Assembly: GCA_035485575.1 (NCBI GenBank)
Contig: DATHNW010000014.1
Span: 36,272 to 100,271, forward strand
DNA length: 64,000 nt
Reading direction: 5' to 3'
Source of the DNA: DASRHD01 sp035485575
Lineage (GTDB): Bacteria; Verrucomicrobiota; Verrucomicrobiia; Opitutales; Opitutaceae
The position numbers and the translations under genes were made by a program. Shown here piece by piece: positions 26,840 to 35,220 of the stretch. The notes under the pieces are model-generated. The model was not told the DNA's origin. It made no database searches and was given only the letters and a program-made list of their open reading frames with translations. Within the stretch, counting starts at the first letter, position 1; every line of letters starts with the position of its first letter.

Positions 26840-28189
26840 TCAATCCATGCCGACCTGACCCGAAAGTGAGGCACCGGCCGGTACGACCGAGGCATCGATG
26901 CCGAGCAGCCGGCAGGCATTGGCGGCGACGCGGATGGAATTGTTGCAGCTGCGTTCATCCGGGTAAATGTGGGCCATCGTGGCCAGATAAAGATTGGGCA
27001 GGGGCGTGACGACCGGCGGGACCTTTTTCGAGAACTGCAAATCGCATACGGTCGCCGCCGTGAGCGTTCTGAAAACATGCGCCTTATGCACGTGCGACCG
27101 GTCAAATTGCGGGTAGATCCGGTCGAGCGGATCGATCATCATCCGGGCAATCTCCGCTTCCGGCATTCTTGCCAGAGCATTATCCGCTTCAAAATAACGG
27201 GACAGGTAAACAATGTGGCGTCCGCCGTAGACGCTCGGTGGAATGAAATTGGTGTGCTCGATGACTCCTCCAAACGGGAAGCCTGCATCGGCCACATTCA
27301 GCCAGTAAACCTGGCTGAGCGGGCGGTCCAACTCCAGGATGGTGCAGACCGCGCCAAAATATTTGATGTCGGCGAGCCGGCGGGCAAAGTCCGGCCTGGC
27401 CTCCTGCAGTAAAGGGGCCAGGTGGACGGTCGGAATCGTGGCCAGGAATCGGGAGCCCTCAAACTCACCGGCTGTGGTTTGAACCGCCGCGAGCGCGTCT
27501 TGACGGATGACGAGTTTCTCGACGCGCGCCTGCAGGACGATTTTCACCCCCAAGGCCGACAGCTCTCTCAGCAGGGCATCGAGCAACACTTTGAGGCTGC
27601 CGCGGAGATAGCCCAATCTTTCATCGCCGCGCTCGCGAGAGCCGAGGCGCTGCCTTAACCGGCCGATCATCCACGCGACCGGCACCTGGCCGGCAAATGG
27701 ACCAAACTTGACTTCGAGCATCGGCCTCCAGACCGCCTCGGTGGCGGCCCGGCCGGCGTAACGATAAAACCATTCGAGTGCCGGGACGTTTTCGTGCCGC
27801 CGCCAATCGGCCAGCTTGCCCAGATAAAGGCTCGTTGCGCCAAAGCGCAATTTTGCCGCAGGGGAAAGGGGCGCGAATCGGAGAAGATCCTTCGGGCCGT
27901 TGAAATCATATGACCGCCCGTCACGGAATATTCCCATCGTCGCCGGATTGAATTGCAGATGCTCGTCCAATCCCAATTCATGGACGAGCCAGCGAATCTC
28001 GGCATCGTGGGTGAAGAAATGATGGTAGTAGTGTTCGAGCCTGGTGTCCTTGACGGTGAACGTAGCCAGCAGGCCGCCGACCTGCGTGGAACCCTCAAGC
28101 ACAACCACTTTTTCTCCGGCCCGCGCGGCAAGATAGGCGGCCGTCAGCCCCGTGATCCCTCCGCCGATGATGACCAGGGGCCGGCTCAT
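26840..28189 (-). CDS. FAD-dependent amine-oxidase-type oxidoreductase
   Basis: The 449-aa protein starts at ATG 28189 with a textbook dinucleotide-binding motif, VIIGGGITGLTAAYLAARAGEKVVVLEGS, followed by QVGGLLATF. The overall layout resembles protoporphyrinogen-oxidase-like or UDP-galactopyranose-mutase-like flavoproteins. Such proteins often sit beside GtrB-type GT2 genes, as here, and may modify a lipid-linked or nucleotide sugar. It is the last gene of the minus-strand unit running from 31349, and converges on the GT39-like gene with only 21 nt between stops. Substrate unknown. Confidence 0.8.
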   Translation of the reverse strand: MSRPLVIIGGGITGLTAAYLAARAGEKVVVLEGSTQVGGLLATFTVKDTRLEHYYHHFFTHDAEIRWLVHELGLDEHLQFNPATMGIFRDGRSYDFNGPKDLLRFAPLSPAAKLRFGATSLYLGKLADWRRHENVPALEWFYRYAGRAATEAVWRPMLEVKFGPFAGQVPVAWMIGRLRQRLGSRERGDERLGYLRGSLKVLLDALLRELSALGVKIVLQARVEKLVIRQDALAAVQTTAGEFEGSRFLATIPTVHLAPLLQEARPDFARRLADIKYFGAVCTILELDRPLSQVYWLNVADAGFPFGGVIEHTNFIPPSVYGGRHIVYLSRYFEADNALARMPEAEIARMMIDPLDRIYPQFDRSHVHKAHVFRTLTAATVCDLQFSKKVPPVVTPLPNLYLATMAHIYPDERSCNNSIRVAANACRLLGIDASVVPAGASLSGQVGMD

Positions 28190-28270
28190 GCGGGCGTAGT
28201 GGCAGGGGGCCGTTTCACCGGGCGGACGAGGCCCGTCCACATGGGCGCAGCGATCACCAATTTCACGAGG

Positions 28271-29254
28271 TCAAAGGGGAGGGATTTGCGGTGTCACGCC
28301 CGCACCCTTGGCGATCAGCCAGGGCGGGCGCCGCTTCACTTCATCGTAAACCCGGCCAATGTATTCGCCGAGGATGCCGACGCAGATTAATTGTACCCCG
28401 CCGAGAAAAAGAATGGAGATCACGATCGTGGCGAAGCCGGGGACCGGCCCAAGTCCAATGGAAGCAAACCATTTGCTAAATATGCGCTGGGCCAGGGTGA
28501 AGATCACCCCGAGGAGCGCGATGCCAGAAACCAGGAATCCGAGATAGGAAGCGAGGCGAAGCGGCACGGTGGAGAACGAAAAAATGCCGTCGAGGGCCAA
28601 TCCCGTCAGGCTGCTTAGCGTATGTTTGATCTCACCGGCAGCCCGGCTCTGCCGCTCATAACTAAGGCCGGTTTGCTTGAATCCGGCCCAAGCTCTCAGG
28701 CCCCTGATGAAGCGATTGCGTTCCGGCATGGCTTTGAGCACCTCAACCACCTTGCGATCCATCAAACAGAAATCGCCTGAATCAAGCGGGACCGGACTTT
28801 TTGAAACCTTCGCCAGCGAGCGGTAGAAGAGCCAGTAGCAAAATCGTTTGGGCAGGGATTCCTTTCGTTTGGTGCGGATGGCGTAAACTACCTCGAATCC
28901 TTCCTGCCACTTCGCGATGAACCGGTGCAGTTCCTCAGGCGGATCCTGAAGGTCGGCATCAATGACGATCACCGCGTCACCCGTGGCGTGAAACAGGCCC
29001 GCTGAAACCGCAATTTGCTGTCCGAAATTGCGCGAAAAAGAAATCGCCTTCCAGCGCGCGTCGCGCTGATTTTGCGCCACCAACAGCTCCCAGGTGGCAT
29101 CGTGAGAGCCATCGTCCACAGCGATCATTTCCCAAGGGCAGGACCAGCTCTCTGCGGCGGTGGTCAATCTTTCAAAAAGGCCTGGAAGCACCGCCTCTTC
29201 ATTGAAGCACGGTATGATGACGCTGATCTTCACGGCGGTGTGCTGGGGGTTCAT
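28271..29254 (-). CDS. GT2 glycosyltransferase, GtrB/DPM1-like
   Basis: The 327-aa enzyme has an N-terminal GT-A domain (SVIIPCFNEEAVLPGLFERL, AVDDGSHDATWE, VIDADLQDPPEEL) and two C-terminal membrane helices. This matches polyprenyl-phosphate mannosyl/glucosyl transferases that charge undecaprenyl phosphate. ATG 29254 is preferred; GTG 29266 is an in-frame alternative. The preceding gene ends 17-29 nt upstream. The product could be the sugar donor for the GT39-like and TMTC-like proteins nearby. Confidence 0.9.
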   Translation of the reverse strand: MNPQHTAVKISVIIPCFNEEAVLPGLFERLTTAAESWSCPWEMIAVDDGSHDATWELLVAQNQRDARWKAISFSRNFGQQIAVSAGLFHATGDAVIVIDADLQDPPEELHRFIAKWQEGFEVVYAIRTKRKESLPKRFCYWLFYRSLAKVSKSPVPLDSGDFCLMDRKVVEVLKAMPERNRFIRGLRAWAGFKQTGLSYERQSRAAGEIKHTLSSLTGLALDGIFSFSTVPLRLASYLGFLVSGIALLGVIFTLAQRIFSKWFASIGLGPVPGFATIVISILFLGGVQLICVGILGEYIGRVYDEVKRRPPWLIAKGAGVTPQIPPL

Positions 29255-29283
29255 TCGGTCAGTCACTTGGAGGAAGGTTTTCG

Positions 29284-30516
29284 CTACTCATCACCTTCAT
29301 CGGTCTGCATTCGTTGGATGAGCGATTGCTTCTGCGCCTGCGGAATCGTCGGACTTTTCCACACATACGCCGTGGCGGCGGCGAGGTCGCGATGGCCCCA
29401 CGACAGAAGGACCCGGTCCTGATAGATTGCCCGCTTTTGCGGGTCGGAAATCGAATCGAGCAATTTTATCGCGACGTCCGGCTGGCTTTCTACCGTGGGC
29501 GAAAAGGAAATCAGGGCGCCGATAAGGTAATCGTCATCCGGGGTGGGGGGGGCGCGGTTGAGGTAATCAGTCAGCCATTTGGTCGCCCCATCGGCATCGG
29601 CTTGGATCCATTCGCTGAAAGTTTCCCGGATGACGCCGGATCGGCCATCTTCCGGCGGGAGGGCCTCCGACCAGCTCATCGCAGCGGCCGGGTCGGTGCC
29701 CACCCAATTGATGGCAAAGGTCCCGAGCGCGGCATTGCGATCCTCGGACGCAGGCAAAGATTCCAGCCAGGTTCCGGCATCCCGGGGTGCGCTTTTGCCC
29801 ATGGCCACCGCCACAATCTCATAGGCCGAAGATCCGATCTTCGGCACATTTGGATCGTGGGCCCATGACTCGACGGCCGCCCGGGCGGCATCGAGCTGGC
29901 CGCTCTTGATCAAGGCCTCCAGGCCCAAATGCACCGCAATGGCGGGGGGGATGGCGCTGGATTGGTTTTTGTCATAGCCCGCGCGCAAGAGCCCGTCGAC
30001 AAATCCAAGCAGCATTTTGGGATCATGGACCGCCATCGCGTCTAAAACCACGCCGGGCAGAGTGCCCCGCGCCAGCTCCGAGACGCGGGGGCCATTTTGC
30101 ATCACCCATTGCAAAGAGGCCTGCGGGTCGCGCCCCGCCCATTGCCTCATGACATCCATCACCCAGGTTGTTTTTTCCTCTTCCGTGCGGCCCAGGGCGT
30201 CGGCCAGATCGATCGCCAGGGCCGGCCTGGTTTTGGCAATTTCCCTGAGGGCCGCAAGAACGTCACCGGCCGACTTTCCGCGCAGGAGGCTCAGCAGTTG
30301 GTCGTAGCCGAGGGAGCCATAGGAAATTTCCTCCGGGCGCGACGCTTCCCCGGGTGACGCGGCCGCCGTGGTGGGCGCCATTGGTCGGCCGGCGCCCGCC
30401 GGAGTGTTTTCGGTGCGGAAAAACCGCCAGCCGAAAGCCACGGTTCCCAGCACCGCAACGGCGAGCAGCGCAGACAAAAGCCCTCGCTTCTGTTTAAAAT
30501 CGGGATGGGCGCTCAT
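29284..30516 (-). CDS. Membrane-anchored helical-repeat protein, unknown
   Basis: The 410-aa protein has a short cytoplasmic start, one hydrophobic anchor (about residues 14-30), and then an all-helical region with irregular repeats of roughly 35-40 residues. These carry W and D/P signatures such as DPQASLQWVMQNGP, DAGTWLESLPA, DPAAAMSWSEALP and DADGATKWLTDYL. Such repeat proteins are common hypothetical proteins in Verrucomicrobiota. It sits 17 nt after the FN3 gene and 29 nt before the GT2 start, so it shares their transcript. Function unknown; a periplasmic scaffold is a guess. Confidence 0.75.
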   Translation of the reverse strand: MSAHPDFKQKRGLLSALLAVAVLGTVAFGWRFFRTENTPAGAGRPMAPTTAAASPGEASRPEEISYGSLGYDQLLSLLRGKSAGDVLAALREIAKTRPALAIDLADALGRTEEEKTTWVMDVMRQWAGRDPQASLQWVMQNGPRVSELARGTLPGVVLDAMAVHDPKMLLGFVDGLLRAGYDKNQSSAIPPAIAVHLGLEALIKSGQLDAARAAVESWAHDPNVPKIGSSAYEIVAVAMGKSAPRDAGTWLESLPASEDRNAALGTFAINWVGTDPAAAMSWSEALPPEDGRSGVIRETFSEWIQADADGATKWLTDYLNRAPPTPDDDYLIGALISFSPTVESQPDVAIKLLDSISDPQKRAIYQDRVLLSWGHRDLAAATAYVWKSPTIPQAQKQSLIQRMQTDEGDE

Positions 30517-30533
30517 CGCTGGAGCAGTCTCTT

Positions 30534-31349
30534 TTAGTGGCTGCCCTTGGTCGAGGGCTCCGCGGCCTTGGTGCTGCCCAAATTGTCGTAACCGGTCACC
30601 GTTCCTGTCTTTTGCTCAGCTACGTTGGAAGGCTGCCCGTAGTAAAAGGCACGAACACGGAAACGGCCCGTCCTGACCGGCGGATTGAAGGCAAAGCCGA
30701 ACGAATTGATATGAGGGTCCATGACGGCGCATACCGTGAAGTCTGAGGTCCCTTCCGGGATGGTCTCGAGCACGTATCCGTCCGCGTCGCTGGCGTGGTC
30801 TGTCCAGGTGAAGTGGAAGGCGCTGACCGTGGTCTTGACGAGACTCGCCTTCAAGTCAGTGGGAGCACCCAGGTCGGCCGTTTTCGCATCCCTGATCGAA
30901 TGCATCGCTACCTCTGTTTTAGGAGGGATCGTCTTTGGCCCCGCCCAACTGTAATCTTCCGGCAGGGCATACTTGGCTGTATAATCGGCATCCGACAATT
31001 CCTTGGGCAAGGTGACTGTGACCGAATTGGAAGCGGGCCCGTAGATCGGCTTAACACGGTAGAAGTAGGTGGTGGTCGGGGCGAGACGAGGGTGAGTGAA
31101 CGTGGTTTGGCCTGGTGGGAGAAAACCAAGGGTGATGAATTCCGGATTCGTACCCGATGTAAACTCGACGATATGACCGGCGGCATCCGGCGCCGGATCC
31201 TTCCACGCCAGGGTCACATCATTGGGGGGAACCAGGGTGGCGGTTAAATGGATGGGCTCATCCGGGCTGGAAGCGCCGTGGAGCCCGGGCGAGCTGACAG
31301 CCAGTCCGGCGACGAAGAACAGCACGGCCAGATTCGAAGAACTTCTCAT
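30534..31349 (-). CDS. Secreted protein with two FN3-like domains
   Basis: The 271-aa product has a signal peptide (start ATG 31349; TTG 31358 is a weaker alternative) and two fibronectin-III-like sandwiches. The first is around LTATLVPPNDVTLAWKDPAPDAAGHIVEF, the second around LVKTTVSAFHFTWTDHASDADGYVLET. The C-terminus is a low-complexity hydrophilic tail. It heads a minus-strand operon followed by the helical-repeat protein, GT2 and FAD oxidoreductase. The second copy of the structured leader lies about 270 nt upstream. Confidence 0.75.
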   Translation of the reverse strand: MRSSSNLAVLFFVAGLAVSSPGLHGASSPDEPIHLTATLVPPNDVTLAWKDPAPDAAGHIVEFTSGTNPEFITLGFLPPGQTTFTHPRLAPTTTYFYRVKPIYGPASNSVTVTLPKELSDADYTAKYALPEDYSWAGPKTIPPKTEVAMHSIRDAKTADLGAPTDLKASLVKTTVSAFHFTWTDHASDADGYVLETIPEGTSDFTVCAVMDPHINSFGFAFNPPVRTGRFRVRAFYYGQPSNVAEQKTGTVTGYDNLGSTKAAEPSTKGSH

Positions 31350-31358
31350 AAATCTCAA

Positions 31359-31619
31359 TTCAACTGGGTTTGTTCGAAAACTAAACGTTAAACATCCAAT
31401 TCAAGTAGTGTTCGGGAGGAAGACGTCCTCATCAGCGGTCAACTTGTGGCCGTCGGGTCACGGCGTTCTCCGCGCGCTCCTGGTCGGTTGTTTTCCGCAA
31501 GAGCGCCGGCGATTGTTCGCGCCGGCATGTTCTTCTTCGGACGGATCAGGCGGTGGTTTTTGGCTTTGATACCAGACCAGCCGCCATGATCGTCCTTTTG
31601 CTGAAAAACTTTCAGGAGC
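31359..31619 (-). other. Long 5' region of the FN3 operon
   Basis: About 260 nt separate leader copy B from the FN3 start. Apart from the small ORF at 31546-31587 and the CTGAAA/TTTCAG hairpin I see no gene. In copy A the leader abuts its ATG, so this extra stretch may be remains of a lost first gene or an inserted spacer. Confidence 0.4.
31546..31587 (-). CDS. Putative 13-codon upstream ORF in leader B
   Basis: An ATG at 31587 opens a 13-residue frame (MAAGLVSKPKTTA) that ends at 31546. It has an unusually good ribosome-binding site (AAAAGGA, 5 nt upstream) and follows a perfect 6-bp CTGAAA/TTTCAG hairpin (31601-31615). It could be a leader peptide between the structured leader and the FN3 gene, or the remains of a gene once directly controlled by the leader. 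No homology is recognisable, and chance is quite possible. Confidence 0.25.
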   Translation of the reverse strand: MAAGLVSKPKTTA

Positions 31620-31771
31620 TACCTTACAGGTTTGGGGTTGCAGACAGGGAAGTTGGCTATCGAAAGCCAGTGCTCTAGGGGGTAGAGCGGGATAGTAGAT
31701 AATGTATCATTTTTAGGGGCAAAATATACCCCTCAAAATGGGGGATTATCGCCAGAATCTTGCGATCAACA
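31620..31771 (-). promoter_or_regulatory. Duplicated structured leader, copy B
   Basis: Second copy of the element at 22438-22587. Matching parts are the ATCGC-N9-GCGAT repeat (31748-31766), the CATTTT..AAAATG hairpin with inner GGGG/CCCC (31708-31740), the GCTCTA/TAGAGC hairpin (31672-31688), the TGGCT/AGCCA hairpin (31654-31669), and the tail (31620-31650). Relative to copy A, one closing pair of the TGGCT hairpin changes from C-G to T-A, and one pair in the large hairpin changes from G-T to A-T. The bases between hairpins vary freely, as expected if structure is what is conserved. Confidence 0.7.
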
Positions 31772-31927
31772 GTGATCGCCAGCCTGGGTAGCTATCTGGC
31801 AATGAATACAATCCAAAGACGGAGGCCTTGTTTCCTGTCTGTCCAATACAAGGCAGTTCTCCGAAGTGATGTATGTCTTCACTGAGTTCCATTGACGTAA
31901 GTCATCAATTCAAAACTCAGATCAAAA

Positions 31928-32914
31928 TTATTCGGTAGAAAAGGCCTCGGCAAGCAGGCGATAACCTTCGATTTTATCCGAAAGCCTGTGGGTTGTCATG
32001 GTCAGTAAGACCTCATCGGCATCGTAGGCTTTAGCACGCTCGAGTATCTTTTGCTTTGCCTCGCCGGGAAGTCCAATGACTTCCCGATTAGCAATGCTAC
32101 CCAAATAGGCCTTTTCATTCGCCCCAAAATGGACGTCCTTCATCTTCTCCGATGCAGGAATGAAACTAGGATATCTCCCTGAATCGCGCATTAGGCGAAG
32201 AAAGTCCGATGTCTTTTTAAGCTCTTGAAGCTTTTCTGCAGTTGGTGCCACAACGGCATTGACGGCAATCATCACCCTTGGCTCTGGAAATTCTTTAGAT
32301 GGCCTGAAGTGTTGTTTATATTGCCGGGCCGCTTCGGCGCTCGCATCCGGATTGATGAAGAGTGCAACGGCAAGCCCCATGCCCTTTTCAGCCGCAAGCT
32401 TTCCACTGGCTGGGTTGCTGCCTGCAGAAAGCAACCAAATCGGCGGAGCACTCGCGACCAAAGGCATGGCAAAGGCGCGCTTGCAAGCATCGTGAAAATA
32501 GCCCGCCAGCTGATCAGCCTGATCGGTAAAGTCCCCCCAAGCATCCGGGCTTGGCACAAGCAATGATCGTGAGTAGCTATCGCCCCCGCTGGCACGGCCG
32601 ATCCCGCAGTCCATGCGCCCTGGATAGAGGGCTTCAAGCGTACGAAAGTTCTCGGCAATGTGATAGGCGCTGTGATTAGGAAGCATGACACCGCCAGTGC
32701 CCAGGCGAATGCGTGTCGTTTGAGCACCAATGGCTGCGAGCAAGACTTCGGGGGTTGATCCCTGAAGGATGCTCAGGTTGTGGTGTTCAGAAAGCCAGAT
32801 TCGGTTGTAACCCAATCGATCGATCTCTTTGGACAAAGCGACTGTATTGGAGATGGCCTCTGCGGCGGAGCTGCCCTCTGAAAGGGCTGATTGTTCCAGG
32901 ACTGAAAGTTTCAT
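31928..32914 (-). CDS. LLM-class flavin-dependent oxidoreductase (MsnO8-like)
   Basis: The 328-aa protein is a luciferase-like monooxygenase: LGYNRIWLSEHHN near the N-terminus, then TTRIRLGTGGVMLPNHSAYHIAENFRTLEALYPGRMDCGIGRA. It would use reduced flavin supplied by a separate reductase; substrate unknown. It is a single-gene unit. Base composition is clearly more AT-rich than the surrounding genes (as is the 31.6-33.3 kb stretch as a whole), suggesting recent transfer. The 156 nt between its stop and leader copy B show no other feature. Confidence 0.9.
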   Translation of the reverse strand: MKLSVLEQSALSEGSSAAEAISNTVALSKEIDRLGYNRIWLSEHHNLSILQGSTPEVLLAAIGAQTTRIRLGTGGVMLPNHSAYHIAENFRTLEALYPGRMDCGIGRASGGDSYSRSLLVPSPDAWGDFTDQADQLAGYFHDACKRAFAMPLVASAPPIWLLSAGSNPASGKLAAEKGMGLAVALFINPDASAEAARQYKQHFRPSKEFPEPRVMIAVNAVVAPTAEKLQELKKTSDFLRLMRDSGRYPSFIPASEKMKDVHFGANEKAYLGSIANREVIGLPGEAKQKILERAKAYDADEVLLTMTTHRLSDKIEGYRLLAEAFSTE

Positions 32915-33338
32915 AAACGCCCTATTTTGAATGGCGAATTCTTAAAGAAGAAACGTTATAGCCGGCGTTGAAGACTGCGTGCATTCGCCTCGTCTCGTCA
33001 ACGGTTCATCTGCTTTCGTATTGCTTGTCCCTGTGCTCCACCTTGGCGGCTACCTGGGGTCGGCCGTTATCGGGCGAGGGGATTTTCAGCGCCAGGACAT
33101 GGGCCTACCCAAGGACGGCACGGTTCTCCGCTTCGGAGAGCTCGGCACCAACCGGCTCGATGCCTATTGCCCGAAGCTGGGAAGAAAGCTCCTCTGGAGC
33201 TTGTGCCGCATGTTGCTTTCCCATGTCCGCCTGACTTTCCCGTTGAAAATTTAGCGTCCTTCGGCGTCTCGAAGTTACCTTCCGTTGCGCAATGTTGCAC
33301 GTGGGCAGACGCTCTTTCGAAAATAACGTAAGTTGCTC
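32915..33338. other. Intergenic stretch with no supported gene
   Basis: About 425 nt between the LLM gene and the tRNA-Met terminator. A 39-aa frame on the minus strand (33105-33224, MGKQHAAQAPEELSSQ...) has protein-like composition and extends upstream without a start codon, so it might be the end of a decayed gene. Other frames of 77-91 aa look random. I cannot assign anything firmly. Confidence 0.3.
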
Positions 33339-33345
33339 AACAAAA

Positions 33346-33371
33346 AGCCCTCCCGAGCAGATGGGAGGGCT
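33346..33371 (-). terminator. Intrinsic terminator of tRNA-Met
   Basis: AGCCCTCCC and GGGAGGGCT form a perfect 9-bp stem with an 8-nt loop. On the minus strand it is followed by TTTTTG, directly downstream of the tRNA-Met 3' end, so it ends that transcript. Confidence 0.85.
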
Positions 33372-33377
33372 AATAAT

Positions 33378-33454
<77 letters not shown>

Positions 33455-33653
33455 ACAAGTGAGAAGGGGCAAAGGAGTCATTTGTCCGCGGCCTGTCAAC
33501 GCCTTTTCCCCCAAAGGCCAACTTCGCGCTTGCCACCGGCCCCGGCGGCGTCTGTTTTGGGCGGCTCCGTTCGTTGCAAGTACAACCTTAAACCATCACC
33601 ACGATCGCAAGGCGGCCCACTGGCCGACCTGTGTCTCGACTGATACATAGATC

Positions 33654-34532
33654 ATGAACCTCACTCCCAAAGACCTGCTCGATGCCGGCGTGCATTTCGG
33701 GCACCAGACCAAGCGTTGGAACCCGCGTTCCAAGCCCTACGTGTTCGACCACCGCCAGGGCATCACCATCATCGACCTCGGCAAGACGCACATCGCGCTC
33801 GAAAAAGCGTGCGCGTTTGTCGAAAACCTCGTGGCCGAGGGCGGCAACATCCTCTACGTCGGCACCAAGCGCCAGGCGCAGGAAATCGTCCGCGAAGCCG
33901 CCACGTCGGTCAACATGCTCTTCTGCGTCAACCGCTGGCTCGGCGGCACGCTCACCAATTTTGAGACGATCAAGCGTTCCATCGCGAAATTCCGGAAGTA
34001 CCAGCAGATGGAGACCAGCGGCGAGCTCGCCAAGTTTTCGTCGAAGGAAGAAGCCTCGATCAAGCGCGAGATGGGCCGCATGCAGCGCAATTTCGACGGC
34101 ATCCTGGAAATGGGCAGCCTGCCTTCGGCCCTCTTCATCATCGATGCCAGCCACGAGGAAATCGCCGTCGCCGAGGCCGCCCGCTGCGAGATTCCCTGCA
34201 TCGGCCTGGTCGACACCAATTCCGATCCCACTGCGCTTTCGCATCCCATCCCGGGCAATGACGACGCAGTGAAGTCCATCCGCATCATCGTCGAGGCGGT
34301 CACCGCTGCCGTGCAGAGCGGACTCGCTCAGCGCGATTCCCGCCGCATTGCCCGCGGCCAAGCCGACCTGCGCGCTGCCCATGCGGCTCACGCCGCCGCC
34401 AACAGCGAGGGCGAAGTGGACCTCTCGAAAGTCGAGCTGCCCAAGGACGTTGCTGTCGATGAGGACGCTGCTGCCGTGGCGCTCAAGAAAAAGCCCGTCC
34501 GCGCCCGCAAGGCGCCCGTCAAGGCCGAGTAA
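33654..34532 (+). CDS. rpsB: 30S ribosomal protein S2
   Basis: The 292-aa protein carries the uS2 signatures LLDAGVHFGHQTKRWNPRSKPYVFDHRQGI and FCVNRWLGGTLTNFETI, with PCIGLVDTNSDP before the conserved PGNDDA. A lysine- and alanine-rich C-terminal extension of about 50 residues makes it longer than E. coli S2 (241 aa). It is followed 22 nt later by tsf, the standard rpsB-tsf arrangement. The 199 nt between the tRNA-Met gene and the ATG hold no obvious element. Confidence 0.98.
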   Translation: MNLTPKDLLDAGVHFGHQTKRWNPRSKPYVFDHRQGITIIDLGKTHIALEKACAFVENLVAEGGNILYVGTKRQAQEIVREAATSVNMLFCVNRWLGGTLTNFETIKRSIAKFRKYQQMETSGELAKFSSKEEASIKREMGRMQRNFDGILEMGSLPSALFIIDASHEEIAVAEAARCEIPCIGLVDTNSDPTALSHPIPGNDDAVKSIRIIVEAVTAAVQSGLAQRDSRRIARGQADLRAAHAAHAAANSEGEVDLSKVELPKDVAVDEDAAAVALKKKPVRARKAPVKAE

Positions 34533-34554
34533 TTCCCCTCCTGAAAAAATTCTG

Positions 34555-35148
34555 ATGAGCACTGTCATCACCGCCCAAATGGTCAGCGATCTGCGCGAAA
34601 AAACCGGCGCCGGTCTGCTTGACTGCAAAAAAGCCCTCACGGAAGCCAATGGCGCCCTTGAGGAGGCCATTACCATCCTGCGCAAAAAAGGCGCCGCCTC
34701 GGCCGCCAAGAAGGCCGACCGCACCACGAAGGAGGGCCTCATCGAGAGCTACATCCACGTGGGCGGCAAAGTTGGCGTCCTGCTCGAGGTGAATTGCGAG
34801 ACCGACTTTGTCGCGCGCAACGAGGAGTTCCGCGCCTTCTGCAAGGACGCCTGCCTCCAGATCGCCGCGCACAGCCCGCTGTACGTGGGACGCGAGGAAG
34901 TGCCCGAGGCCGACCTCGCCAAGGAGCGCGAGATCGCCGCCGCGCAGGTCCAGGGCAAGCCGCCCGCCGCCGTGCAAAAGATCGTCGAGGGCAAGCTCGA
35001 GAAATATTACTCCACCGTCTGCCTGCTCGACCAGCCGTTCGTGAAGCTGCCCGAGAAGACCGTGAAGGAAATTCTCACTGAGAAGGTTGCGAAGATGGGT
35101 GAGAACATTCAGATCCGCCGCTTCACGCGCTACCAGCTCGGCGCCTGA
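34555..35148 (+). CDS. tsf: Elongation factor Ts, short form
   Basis: The ATG at 34555 begins ITAQMVSDLREKTGAGLLDCKKALTEANG, the EF-Ts UBA domain, followed by VGVLLEVNCETDFVARNEEF. At 197 aa it is the short form with one core subdomain, as in Thermus, and not the ~280-aa E. coli form. The frame is open upstream inside rpsB, which is out-of-frame overlap and not coding. It recycles EF-Tu by nucleotide exchange. A strong terminator follows at 35177. Confidence 0.97.
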   Translation: MSTVITAQMVSDLREKTGAGLLDCKKALTEANGALEEAITILRKKGAASAAKKADRTTKEGLIESYIHVGGKVGVLLEVNCETDFVARNEEFRAFCKDACLQIAAHSPLYVGREEVPEADLAKEREIAAAQVQGKPPAAVQKIVEGKLEKYYSTVCLLDQPFVKLPEKTVKEILTEKVAKMGENIQIRRFTRYQLGA

Positions 35149-35176
35149 GCCCGGCAAACACCGTTGCCCTTTTTCC

Positions 35177-35209
35177 GGCGCTTCGCTCAATCAGGCGGAG
35201 CGCCTTTTT
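35177..35209 (+). terminator. Intrinsic terminator of rpsB-tsf
   Basis: GGCGCTTCGC pairs with GCGGAGCGCC (one G-T wobble) around an 8-nt loop and is followed by TTTTTATTT. It lies 28 nt after the tsf stop and just before the DUF983 start. Confidence 0.85.
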
Positions 35210-35220
35210 ATTTCCCATCG

